Shown here piece after piece: positions 7,931 through 16,318 of a DNA stretch of 64,000 nucleotides. A program made the position numbers and the translations under genes. Under the pieces are notes generated by a model, which had not been told where the DNA came from, did no database searches, and was given only the letters and a program-made list of their open reading frames with translations. The stretch's first letter is position 1, and the number at the start of each line of letters is the position of its first letter. Origin of the DNA: an uncultured Bacillota bacterium (GTDB lineage: Bacteria; Bacillota_I; Bacilli_A; RFN20; CAG-826); assembly GCA_949289845.1 (NCBI GenBank), contig CASEPN010000002.1, positions 1-64,000 of the forward strand, read 5' to 3'.

Positions 7931-8020
7931 ATTATACTTTACAAGTTGGCAGAATTTTACTTAACAACTTGGCACGTTTTTACTTTACAAGTTGGCAAGC
8001 AATTCGCTTACATCTTGGCA
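7931..8020 (-). repeat. Four direct repeats at exact 23-bp period, with promoter
   Basis: Written on the plus strand, TTACAAGTTGGCA starts at 7939 and 7985, and variants TAACAACTTGGCA and TTACATCTTGGCA start at 7962 and 8008. The units are spaced exactly 23 bp. On the minus strand a perfect TATAAT -10 (7931-7936) directly adjoins the innermost unit, so the array covers the -35 region of the ATPase gene. A cooperative operator, perhaps bound by the ATPase's own helix-turn-helix, is the simplest reading. Confidence 0.75.
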
Positions 8021-8057
8021 ACCCCCATGAAGCAAAAGACACATCATTTCTAACGAC

Positions 8058-8094
8058 GAAAGAAAAGCCGCCCACGGCATCGCCATGGACGGCT
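8058..8094 (-). terminator. Terminator of the ABC exporter operon
   Basis: On the minus strand AGCCGTCCA pairs with TGGGCGGCT around a CATGGCGATG-type inner hairpin, followed by TTTTCTTTC. It lies about 20 bp after the exporter stop. Confidence 0.75.
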
Positions 8095-8113
8095 GAGGGA
8101 CGGGAGGGGCTCG

Positions 8114-10084
8114 CTACTCTTTGATCGCGTTCCCGGTGTAGAGCTGGTAGTACTTCCCCTGGCGGGCGATGAGCTCGTCGTGGGAGCCCCTCTCGGTGAT
8201 GCGGCCGTTCTCCAGGACCATGATGACGTCGGAGTTCTTGACCGTGGAGAGCCGGTGGGCGATGACGAACACGGTCCTTCCCTTCATGATCGCGTCCATG
8301 CCCTTCTGAACCATCTCCTCGGTGCGGGAGTCGATGGAGCTGGTGGCCTCGTCGAGGATCATGACAGGGGGGTCGGCGATGGCGCACCGGGCGATGGCGA
8401 TGAGCTGGCGCTGGCCCTGGGAGAGGTTCAGCCCGGCCTTCACGAGCATCGTGTCGTAGCCCTGCGGGAGCTGCTGGATGAAGCGGTCGGCGTTGGCGAG
8501 CTTCGCTGCGGCGACGACCTCCTCGTCGGTCGCGTCGAGCTTCCCGAAGCGGATGTTCTCCTTGATGGTTCCCGTGAAGAGCTCCGTCTCCTGGAGCACC
8601 ATCCCGAGCGAGCGTCGGAGGTCCGCCTTCTTGATCTTGTTGATGTTGATGTCGTCGTAGCGGATCTTCCCGTCGGCGATGTCGTAGAAGCGGTTGATGA
8701 GGTTGGTGATCGTGGTCTTCCCCGCGCCGGTCGGGCCGACGAAGGCGACCTTCTGCCCCGGCTCCGCATATAGGGTGATGTTGTGGAGGACGATCTTGTT
8801 CGGGACGTAGCCGAAGTCGACGTCGTAGAAGTTGATCTTGCCCCTGAGCCAGGTGTAGGTGGTCGGGGAGCCGTCCGTGTGGGGGTGCTTCCACGCCCAG
8901 AGCCCGGTCCTTTCCTCGACCTCGACGGGGTTCCCGTCCGGCCCTTCCTTCGCGTTCACGAGCTCGACGTAGCCGTCGTCCTGCTCCGCGGGAGTGTCCA
9001 CGAGCTCGAAGATGCGGACGAGGCCGGCCAAGGCCATCGCGATGGAGTTGGTCTGCTGGGCGAGCTGGCCCATCGGGCGGCTGAAGCTCCGGGACAGGAG
9101 GAGGAACTCGACGATGACGCCCGTGGTGAGGGCGGTCCCGAGCCCCATGGAGGCGAAGAGGTCCGGGTTCTCCTGGTTGGCGAAGATGAGGCCCACCCCG
9201 ATGAGGGCGATGGCGATGTACTGGACGTAGCTGAACTGGTTGACGACCGGCATGAGGATGTTCGCGTAGCGGTTCGCCTTGGTCGCCTCGACGCGGAGGG
9301 CGTCGTTCACCTTGTCGAAGGCGCGCTTGTTCCTCTCCTCGTAGTTGAACACCTTGACGACGCGCTGGCCGTTGATGAGCTCCTCGACGTAGCCGTCGGC
9401 CTCGGCGAGCGCCCTCTGCTGGCCGATGAAGTGGCGCGAGGAGCGGCTGGCGATGGCCTTGCTGAAGAAGATGGTCGGGATGGCGAGAAGGAAGGCGCAG
9501 ATGGCAAGGAGCCAGTTGGTGAGGAACATCGTGACGAGGACGGCGATCATCGTCGCGCTGCTGTTCACGATCATCGGCCAGCTGCGGGAGAGGGCCTCGC
9601 GGAGGGTGTCCACGTCGTTGGAGTAGATGGACATGATGTCGCCCCTCGTGTGGCTGTCAAAGTAGCTGACGGGGAGGTCCTGCATGTGGTTGAAGAGCTG
9701 GTCGCGGATGACCTTCTGGGTCCCCTGGGCGACGTAGGCCATGAGGTACTGGTAGAAGTAGTCGCAGGTGAGGCCGATCGCCATGACCCCGACGAAGACG
9801 CCGACGAGGATCCCGAGGAGCGCGTACTCGGCGGAAAGGTCGAGGGTCCCGACCTGGCCGGCCTGGATCCACTGGGTGGTCTTCGTCACCATCGGGGTGA
9901 TGCACTGGTCGATGACCGCGCCGGTGAAGATGGTCGCGAACACCGTGCTGACGGCGGCGACGATGATGCAGATGAAGGCAAGGGTGAAGCGGACGGGGTA
10001 GTTCCTGACCTCGACGCGGAAGACGCGCCCGATCATGGAGAGGTAGTTCCTCCCCTTCCCTTGGGTCCTAGTCGCCTTGGACAT
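8114..10084 (-). CDS. Heterodimeric ABC exporter subunit, catalytic half (TM288-type)
   Basis: A 656-residue half-transporter: six-helix exporter domain (about 1-350) then a nucleotide-binding domain with Walker A GPTGAGKT, Walker B VMILDEATSSID with the catalytic Glu, and a non-canonical signature LSQGQ. In TM287/288-type heterodimers this pattern marks the subunit giving the active Walker site and the degenerate signature. The likely role is drug or lipid export. The ATG at 10082-10084 lies 8 nt after AGGAGG; the gene overlaps the partner's end by 17 nt. Confidence 0.93.
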   Translation of the reverse strand: MSKATRTQGKGRNYLSMIGRVFRVEVRNYPVRFTLAFICIIVAAVSTVFATIFTGAVIDQCITPMVTKTTQWIQAGQVGTLDLSAEYALLGILVGVFVGVMAIGLTCDYFYQYLMAYVAQGTQKVIRDQLFNHMQDLPVSYFDSHTRGDIMSIYSNDVDTLREALSRSWPMIVNSSATMIAVLVTMFLTNWLLAICAFLLAIPTIFFSKAIASRSSRHFIGQQRALAEADGYVEELINGQRVVKVFNYEERNKRAFDKVNDALRVEATKANRYANILMPVVNQFSYVQYIAIALIGVGLIFANQENPDLFASMGLGTALTTGVIVEFLLLSRSFSRPMGQLAQQTNSIAMALAGLVRIFELVDTPAEQDDGYVELVNAKEGPDGNPVEVEERTGLWAWKHPHTDGSPTTYTWLRGKINFYDVDFGYVPNKIVLHNITLYAEPGQKVAFVGPTGAGKTTITNLINRFYDIADGKIRYDDININKIKKADLRRSLGMVLQETELFTGTIKENIRFGKLDATDEEVVAAAKLANADRFIQQLPQGYDTMLVKAGLNLSQGQRQLIAIARCAIADPPVMILDEATSSIDSRTEEMVQKGMDAIMKGRTVFVIAHRLSTVKNSDVIMVLENGRITERGSHDELIARQGKYYQLYTGNAIKE

Positions 10085-11987
10085 CGAAGTCACCTCCTCC
10101 CAGCTGGGACTCGTAGAGCTCCTTGTAGAGCGGGCAGCTTTCCATGAGCTCGTCGTTGGTGCCCTTGGCGATGACCTTCCCGTCGTCCATGACGAGGATC
10201 TGGTCGCAATCCTTCACCGAGAGGACACGCTCGGCGATGATGAACTTGGTCGTGCCGGGGAACTTCGTGGCTAGTCCCTGGCGGATGAGGGAGTCCGTGT
10301 GGGTGTCCACGGCGGAGGTGCTGTCGTCGAGGATGAGGATCTTCGGATGCTTCAGGAGCGCCCGGGCGATGCATAGCCTCTGCTTCTGGCCGCCCGAGAC
10401 GTTGGTTCCGCCCTGGACGATCATGCGATCGTACTTCTCGGGGAAGCCCTCGATGAAGCCGGAGGCCTGGGCGATGTCGCAGGCTTCCTTCAGTTCCTCG
10501 TCGGTGGCGTGCTCGTTCCCCCAGCGGAGGTTTTCCGCGATCGTTCCTTTGAAGAGGGTGTTCTTCTGGAGGACGACGGCGACCGCCTCGCGGAGGGCGT
10601 GGAGGTCATAGTCGCGGACGTCCACTCCCCCGACCTTCACGGAGCCGGAAGTTACGTCGTAGAGGCGGGCGATCATGGAGAGAAGGGTCGTCTTGCTGGA
10701 TCCGGTGGAACCGACGATCCCGACCGTCTCGCCAGAGGCGAAGTGGAGGTCGATGTCCTTGAGGACGTCGTTCTCGGGGTTGTCCTTGAAGTGGAAGCGG
10801 ACGTGGTCGAAGTCGACCGAGCCGTCCTTGACCTCGAGCACGGGGTGCTCCGGGCTCACGATGTCGGGGACCTCGTCGATGATGTGGATGATTCGCTCGG
10901 CGCTGTTCCTGGACATGACGATCATCGTGTAGATCATCGTGATCAGCATGAGCGCGATGAGGATCTGCATGATGTAGGAGAGGAGGGAGCTCAGCTCGCC
11001 GGTCGTCATCTCGGTGATAAGCACCCCGGCGGCGGTGAACTGCGGGTTCCCGTCAACGCCCGGCACCCAGGTGGTGATGAGCTGGGCGCCGAAGTAGCAA
11101 AGGAGGAGGATCGCGAGGTAGCTCGCCGTCTGCATGAGGGGGGAGTTGAAGGCGAGGATCTTCTCCGTCTTCACGAACTTCTCGAAGATGACCTCGCTCG
11201 TATCGCCGAAGCGCTTCTTCTGCTCCTCCTGCCTCCCGAACGCCTTGACGGCGCGGATGCCGGCGATGTTCTCCTGGACGTCCTCGTTCAGGTCGTCGTA
11301 GGTGCGGAAGATGCGGACGAAGAGCGGATGCACGAAGTGGGCGATGAAGATGAGGAGGGCGCCCACGGCGGGGATGACCGCGAGGAAGATGAAGGCGAGC
11401 CGCCACTCCGTGACGAAGGCCATGATCATGGCGAACACCATGAGCATCGGAGCCCTTAGGAGCGAGCGCACGATCATCTGGAAGGCGAACTGGACGTTGC
11501 TGACGTCGAGCGTCGTCCTCGTGACGATGGAACTCGTGGAGAACTTGTCGATATTGGTGAAGGAGTAGTCCTGGATCTTATAGAACATCTCCTGGCGGAG
11601 GTTCGCCCCAAGTCCCGCGGCGGCGGAAGCCGCCCAGTAGCCGGCGAGGATGCCGGTGACGACACCGCAGCAGGCGAGGGCAAGCATCACCCCGCCCCAG
11701 ACGAAGCACATCCCGACGTTGATGCTCGGCGCGCTGATCTCGTCGACGAGGTACTGCATCATGTAGGGGATGAGGATTTCCCCTGCAGTCTCAAGAGCGA
11801 CAAAAATCCAAGCAAGAATCGTGTCTTTCTTGTATTTTCCGATAAATCTCCATAAAGATTTCATCGTTCCGAGAAGGGTGTCGTGGTAGATCGGCATCCC
11901 CTGCTCGTCGAATTCCTCGTCAGCGCTCCGGAAGCGAGGGGCGTTGTTCTCGTTTTCCCGGATTGCCTTTGCGGCGTTCTTACTCAT
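10068..11987 (-). CDS. Heterodimeric ABC exporter subunit, degenerate half (TM287-type)
   Basis: A 639-residue half-transporter with a six-helix domain (about 50-350) and an NBD. Walker B is ILILDDSTSAVD, with Asp replacing the catalytic Glu, Walker A is GSTGSSKT (the usual Gly before Lys is Ser), and the signature VSGGQ is intact. It should pair with the next gene to give one hydrolysing and one non-hydrolysing site. The start overlaps the MarR gene's stop by 4 nt (ATGA), so the three genes are one operon. Confidence 0.93.
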   Translation of the reverse strand: MSKNAAKAIRENENNAPRFRSADEEFDEQGMPIYHDTLLGTMKSLWRFIGKYKKDTILAWIFVALETAGEILIPYMMQYLVDEISAPSINVGMCFVWGGVMLALACCGVVTGILAGYWAASAAAGLGANLRQEMFYKIQDYSFTNIDKFSTSSIVTRTTLDVSNVQFAFQMIVRSLLRAPMLMVFAMIMAFVTEWRLAFIFLAVIPAVGALLIFIAHFVHPLFVRIFRTYDDLNEDVQENIAGIRAVKAFGRQEEQKKRFGDTSEVIFEKFVKTEKILAFNSPLMQTASYLAILLLCYFGAQLITTWVPGVDGNPQFTAAGVLITEMTTGELSSLLSYIMQILIALMLITMIYTMIVMSRNSAERIIHIIDEVPDIVSPEHPVLEVKDGSVDFDHVRFHFKDNPENDVLKDIDLHFASGETVGIVGSTGSSKTTLLSMIARLYDVTSGSVKVGGVDVRDYDLHALREAVAVVLQKNTLFKGTIAENLRWGNEHATDEELKEACDIAQASGFIEGFPEKYDRMIVQGGTNVSGGQKQRLCIARALLKHPKILILDDSTSAVDTHTDSLIRQGLATKFPGTTKFIIAERVLSVKDCDQILVMDDGKVIAKGTNDELMESCPLYKELYESQLGGGDFDVQGD

Positions 11988-12496
11988 TCCTTTCCTCCTT
12001 CCTCGTTTTCCACGTTCAGACGCTTTCTTTCCTTCTGTTCCCGCGAGAGGAGGCTGCAGTTCTCGCGAACCTTCTCAAGCACCCTAAGGGCGATTTCCCT
12101 TTCCTCCGCGGAGATTCCCTCCCCCATGCGAAGGACGAGGGAGTCGAAGCTGGAGTGGACCCGCATGATCCAGTCCTCGCCTTTCTTGGTGAGGTAGAGC
12201 CACTTGACCCTTCTGTCCTTCGTGGACGTCCTGTTCCCGACCATCCCCTTCGCATCAAGGAGGGCGAGGTTCTGGGAAAGGGAGGCCTTGCTCAGGCGAA
12301 GCCTCGCGGCAACTTCGCGGGCGCTCGTCTTCTCCTTCCTATGGGCGAAGAGGTCGTTCAGGACCATGATCTCGATCCAGCTGAGGCTGGGATCGGAGAT
12401 GCTCGAGGCGCACTCGCGGAAAACCGAGCGGGCGCGGGCGTACGTCTCCCGGATGGAAGAGGAGAGAATTCTGTGCTGTTCAATTTTCGTTTCCAT
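11984..12496 (-). CDS. MarR-family transcriptional regulator
   Basis: A 170-residue winged-helix regulator: SAREVAARLRLSKASLSQNLALLDAKGMV (about 60-90) is the helix-turn-helix and TSTKDRRVKWLYLTKKG the wing, as in MarR. It heads the exporter operon, so it most likely represses its own promoter until a transported ligand binds. The Shine-Dalgarno is poor (GGAG about 14 nt before the ATG). Confidence 0.92.
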   Translation of the reverse strand: METKIEQHRILSSSIRETYARARSVFRECASSISDPSLSWIEIMVLNDLFAHRKEKTSAREVAARLRLSKASLSQNLALLDAKGMVGNRTSTKDRRVKWLYLTKKGEDWIMRVHSSFDSLVLRMGEGISAEEREIALRVLEKVRENCSLLSREQKERKRLNVENEEGGKE

Positions 12497-12523
12497 ATTG
12501 ACTATCTCATCTCCGCAAGTGTG

Positions 12524-12552
12524 TATTTACGCGTTCTTCCCTTAGTAGTCAA
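12524..12552 (-). promoter_or_regulatory. Promoter of the marR-ABC exporter operon
   Basis: On the minus strand TTGACT (-35) and TAAATA (-10) are separated by exactly 17 bp. GTGTG(T/A) elements flank both (CAGTGTGTTG upstream, ACACACTTG downstream) and could be the MarR operator half-sites. Confidence 0.6.
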
Positions 12553-12730
12553 CACACTGATTTTGTAAAAGTTTCCGTCTATACAATATTGCCTAATTTT
12601 ACATAGGAAATGCTATATTCCCACGCGCGATAGAACGCTCCCCATGGAGACAGGAAACATTCCAGGCATCTCGTCCAGCAATCCCCCTGGAAAGTGCTCT
12701 GCAACCAAACGCCCCGAAGTTGAAGACTAC
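12553..12730. other. Intergenic region, no gene seen
   Basis: AT-rich near the MarR promoter, then mixed sequence. No open frame or structured RNA that I can support lies between the promoter and the GH3 terminator. Confidence 0.4.
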
Positions 12731-12769
12731 CAAGAAAGGCCGGGGCTTCCTTCACAAGGAATCAGCCCC
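12731..12769 (-). terminator. Terminator of the GH3 gene
   Basis: On the minus strand GGGGCT-GA-TTCCTT pairs with AAGGA-AGCCCC, followed by GGCCTTTCTT, about 25 bp after the stop. Confidence 0.65.
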
Positions 12770-12792
12770 AGCGAATATCGGGACAACAGGGC

Positions 12793-15255
12793 CTAGCGTC
12801 CCCGGATCCTGCGGCAGGCGCGAACGATGCGGGACAACGCGAGACGAAGCTTCGGCTCGTCCGCCTTCCCTTCCTTAAGCCCGCGGATGAGTTCGTCGCG
12901 CGGGTAGTCCATCCCCGGCATGATGAGGTCGGTCCCGCCCTCGACATGCTCCCAGGCGACCGCCTGGTCCGGGGCGACGCATTCCCAGTCGCTCATCACG
13001 AACCCGTCGAAGCCGAACTCCGAGCGGAGGACGTCCTCGCATAGGTCCTTTCTCGAACCGGCGTAGGTTCCATTGATCTTGTTGTAGGAGGTCATGACGG
13101 CGATCGCCGCGCCCTCATGGATCGCGATGCCGAACGCCTTCAGGTAGATCTCGCGCAGCACGCGTTCGTCAAGGACGCTGTCGGACTTCATGCGCCCGTC
13201 TTCCCTGTTGTTGGCGGCATAGTGCTTCAGCGTGCAGGTCCTGCCAGGGATTCTCGCGACGCCTTTTGTGATCGCAGCCGCCAATTTCCCCGTCAACACC
13301 GGGTCTTCGCTGAAATATTCGAAATTGCGTCCGCAGAAGGGATTCCGCTGGATGTTCATGCCCGGGGCAAGCCAGATGTCGATCCCGGCCATCTCCATCT
13401 CCTTGGCGACGGCAGTCCCGACTTCCTCTAGAAGGGAAAGGTCGAAGCTTTGGGCGAGGATGACTCCGGCGGGGAAGGCGGTGCACCAGCAATGCCTCTT
13501 GGGCATGAGGGATAGGCTCTTGAAGAAGTTCACTGGGCGAAGATATGGCTTGGCGATCAGCACCTTCTCTGAGTAGGCGCTCCTTTCCTTCGGGTACTTG
13601 CCCTTCTTCCAGCGATAGGTGTTGGCAAGGCGCACCCCTGCGGGGCCGTCGGCCATGACGACGTCCTCCTCCCTCTCGCCGAATATGTCGCCGAGCCTCG
13701 TCCGGCCAGCGGCCCCGGGAGTCGTCTCCCTCGTCTCGGAAAGAAGGAACTGGTAAGTCCCGGTCAGCCCCGTGGCGAGCTCTTCATGCCCAAGGCCGGC
13801 GACGGCGGGATCCAGCGCTTCCTCGTTCCCGTAGCGGTGCTCGACTGTCTTGACCGAGGAGAGGTCCATCTCGACAGAAGGAATGCCCGCCATATCCCAG
13901 GAGGATTCCTTCCTGGGAGGAACGTATTCGGTGACCTTCCTTCCAGGATTGGAGACGTTATGGCATCTTTCCACGACTTTCTCCGCGGCGATCCGGATGG
14001 CGGCGACCGGACGGAAGTCGACGGAAGACTCGCCCACGAGGATTGCGTAATCGCCTGCGGGAATCACCCACGAGGCATCTTCCTCGCGATAAAGGGCGAC
14101 CGCCTGAATCGAGAAGCCAATCGTGAGGACGGCCTCTTCCCCTGGGGCAAGCTCAGGCGAGCGTGCGAAGCCAATCAGGGCTTTTTCTTCACGAGGAAGA
14201 TCGCCCGCGGGATAGCCGACATAGAGCTGAAGGATCTCAGCGCCCTTCCTCGCGCCCGTATTCCGGACCTTGCAGGTGAATGTGACCTCCCCTCCACGAA
14301 GTTCCGTCCTAGGCTCGCCCCACGAGAAGCTCGTGTAGGAAAGCCCATATCCGAACGGGAAGAGGGCCGGGACGCCAGAAGCATCATGGAAGCGGTAGCC
14401 GACGAAGATTCCCTCTGGATAAAGGATCTCGGGACGTTCGCCGGCCTCCTTCACGTACTCGGGGGTCGAGGGCAGGTCCTCGAGCCTCTCCGGCCAGCTG
14501 CAGGCGAGCTTGCCGGAGAACGCCGCCTTCCCAAGGAGGAGCTCAGCGAGCGCGTTCCCGCCTTCCTCGCCAGGCTGCCCCATGTAGATGATCGCCTTGA
14601 ACGGGCATTCCTCGAGGAAGGAGCAATCGATCGGCGAACCGGAGTTAATGACAAGGATGGACCGCTTGTAGCAATAGCTAACGACCCGGGCGGCTTCCAG
14701 TTCCCTCTCCGTCAGGGTCCAGTCCCCGGGGACGTTCTTCCTGTCCCGTCCCTCGCCCGCCTGGCGGGTGATGACCAGGATCCCTACATCCGTCTTGTCG
14801 AGATGAAGGTCCCCCTCCTGGATGAGCGGTAGGTCAGGCGTCCGTTCGGCGACGGAATCGAAGGCAGGGAAGAAAGACCTCGAGTCCCAGGCGGGGATTT
14901 TCCGCGTCTTTGCCCTGATTTCGCGGACATATTCCTTCCGGGAGTCCTTAATCCCGGCGTCGAGCCGATCGAGCCAGCGCCTCGTGAGGATGGCGAAGCC
15001 GTTGGCCAGAAGGCCGTCCTCCGGCATCACGGTCCCGCGATTGTTCACTTCCCCGCTTCCCGTGCCTCCTTTGGTCATGTGCCTCGCGCCCGCGCCGAAA
15101 AGCGCGACGGGGCAAGGCCTGTCCAAGGGAAGAACGCCTTCGTTCCTCAGAAGTACCATTCCGGATTCCGCGGCTCGTCTTGAAAGGAGGCGGTTCGCCT
15201 TCTCCAGCTCGCTCCCGCCACGAAGGGAGGTCGCCATTCTTGTTTGTTTGCTCAT
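12793..15255 (-). CDS. Glycoside hydrolase family 3, domain-permuted beta-glucosidase type
   Basis: An 820-residue GH3 with inverted domain order: the (alpha/beta)6 sandwich comes first (about 30-290, with FPFGYGLSYTSF at its end), then a fibronectin-III-like domain (about 310-410), then the TIM barrel at the C-terminus, with the nucleophile Asp in FVMSDW near residue 756 and CTLKHYAANNRE upstream. This order is known from Ruminococcus and Butyrivibrio beta-glucosidases. No signal peptide, so it probably cleaves imported oligosaccharides. There is no Shine-Dalgarno; TATAGT lies 6 nt before the ATG. Confidence 0.93.
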   Translation of the reverse strand: MSKQTRMATSLRGGSELEKANRLLSRRAAESGMVLLRNEGVLPLDRPCPVALFGAGARHMTKGGTGSGEVNNRGTVMPEDGLLANGFAILTRRWLDRLDAGIKDSRKEYVREIRAKTRKIPAWDSRSFFPAFDSVAERTPDLPLIQEGDLHLDKTDVGILVITRQAGEGRDRKNVPGDWTLTERELEAARVVSYCYKRSILVINSGSPIDCSFLEECPFKAIIYMGQPGEEGGNALAELLLGKAAFSGKLACSWPERLEDLPSTPEYVKEAGERPEILYPEGIFVGYRFHDASGVPALFPFGYGLSYTSFSWGEPRTELRGGEVTFTCKVRNTGARKGAEILQLYVGYPAGDLPREEKALIGFARSPELAPGEEAVLTIGFSIQAVALYREEDASWVIPAGDYAILVGESSVDFRPVAAIRIAAEKVVERCHNVSNPGRKVTEYVPPRKESSWDMAGIPSVEMDLSSVKTVEHRYGNEEALDPAVAGLGHEELATGLTGTYQFLLSETRETTPGAAGRTRLGDIFGEREEDVVMADGPAGVRLANTYRWKKGKYPKERSAYSEKVLIAKPYLRPVNFFKSLSLMPKRHCWCTAFPAGVILAQSFDLSLLEEVGTAVAKEMEMAGIDIWLAPGMNIQRNPFCGRNFEYFSEDPVLTGKLAAAITKGVARIPGRTCTLKHYAANNREDGRMKSDSVLDERVLREIYLKAFGIAIHEGAAIAVMTSYNKINGTYAGSRKDLCEDVLRSEFGFDGFVMSDWECVAPDQAVAWEHVEGGTDLIMPGMDYPRDELIRGLKEGKADEPKLRLALSRIVRACRRIRGR

Positions 15256-15261
15256 GACCAA

Positions 15262-15267
15262 ACTATA
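15262..15267 (-). promoter_or_regulatory. -10 element, leaderless promoter of GH3
   Basis: On the minus strand TATAGT is followed by six bases (TTGGTC) and the ATG. TACAAA lies 17 bp upstream as a weak -35. Transcription should begin at or next to the A of the ATG. Confidence 0.5.
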
Positions 15268-15291
15268 AAAGCAGACGGGGAGCCTTTGTAG

Positions 15292-16284
15292 TCAGTAACA
15301 ATTGTTTTCTATCATCGCCTTAAGGGTAGCTCGCATGGAAGCCATATCCCTGGCCGTTTCCACGAACTCGCGGCGTATCTTCCTGTCCCCTGGGAAGGAA
15401 CGGAAGAACTTGGGAAGAACGCCCCGGAGGATCCCGAGCGCGGTGCGTTCCCCGAAATAGGAGACCATCCTCTCGAGGTACTCCAAGGCGAAGCCGGCTT
15501 GCTCCCCGACAGTCCTCGGAAACGTTTCTTCATGCCCGTCCAGCGCGGCGGAAAGTTCCTTCGCAAGAAGAGGGTCCCCGACCCCATAGCGGGCCAGCAT
15601 CAGGAAGCTCGCCCCGGTCAGCTCCATCGCCTTCATGCTCGAGCGCGGTTCCTTGACATCCCCGGAGATGGCAAGGGGAACGGAAAGCCTCCGCCCCAGC
15701 CCCTCGATCCTCCGGAAGTCGGCGAGGCCGCTATAGCCCTGGGCCCTCGTGCGGGCGTGCACGGTGATGAGGCTTACTCCAGAACTCTCAAGAACTCTGC
15801 AAATCTCTTCTACGTTGATGGATTTCTCATCCCAGCCAAGACGGATTTTCGCAGTGACTGGCTTTTTGGACTTCCTCACCACGCCCGCGACATATTCCCC
15901 GAGCTCGCCCTCCCTCTTCAGCCAGGAGGATCCCGCCCCGGTCTTCGTCACCTTCGGCACGGGGCAGCCGAAGTTCAGGTCGAGGAAGTCGTAGGAGGCT
16001 TCCTTCTCCAGGACCTCGATGGCCTTGAGACTGTTCTCGAGGGAAAAGCCGAAGAGCTGGACGGCGAGAGGGCGGTCTCCTTCCGAGGTCGCGAAGTATT
16101 CCTTCGTCTTCTTGTTCCCATAGAGGATCCCGCAGTCGCTGATCATCTCCGTGACCGCAAGGGAGATTCCGAAAGGGCGCATGAACTCCCGGTAAGGGAG
16201 GGAAGTGATTCCTGCCATGGGCCCGAGAATCAATCGCCCGTCCAGGGGGATGCCCCCGATTGCCGGCGGGAAGGGATATTCCAT
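15292..16284 (-). CDS. dusB: tRNA-dihydrouridine synthase
   Basis: A 330-residue FMN enzyme reducing uridines in the tRNA D-loop. It has the N-terminal GPMAGITSLPYREFM, the catalytic loop LNFGCPVPKVTKTGAGSSW with the active Cys, TVHARTRAQGYSG and the FMN phosphate region ISGDVKEP. The C-terminal helical tRNA-binding domain is present. The ATG at 16282-16284 has no Shine-Dalgarno and directly follows the T-run of a terminator, an odd arrangement. Placement next to ftsH is classical for dusB. Confidence 0.95.
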   Translation of the reverse strand: MEYPFPPAIGGIPLDGRLILGPMAGITSLPYREFMRPFGISLAVTEMISDCGILYGNKKTKEYFATSEGDRPLAVQLFGFSLENSLKAIEVLEKEASYDFLDLNFGCPVPKVTKTGAGSSWLKREGELGEYVAGVVRKSKKPVTAKIRLGWDEKSINVEEICRVLESSGVSLITVHARTRAQGYSGLADFRRIEGLGRRLSVPLAISGDVKEPRSSMKAMELTGASFLMLARYGVGDPLLAKELSAALDGHEETFPRTVGEQAGFALEYLERMVSYFGERTALGILRGVLPKFFRSFPGDRKIRREFVETARDMASMRATLKAMIENNCY

Positions 16285-16291
16285 CTTGTCG

Positions 16292-16314
16292 GAAAAGGCC
16301 CGGTCTCCCGGGCC
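16292..16314 (-). terminator. Terminator between ftsH and dusB
   Basis: On the minus strand GGCCCGG-GAGA-CCGGGCC is followed by TTTTCC, 5 bp after the ftsH stop and 8 bp before the dusB ATG. Either dusB depends on readthrough or the hairpin also controls its translation. Confidence 0.8.
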
Positions 16315-16318
16315 CTCC

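Noticed and set aside
7931-8020. Short repeats as a CRISPR array
   Set aside because: Units are 13 bp with 10-bp gaps, too short for CRISPR repeats and spacers, and no cas genes are near.
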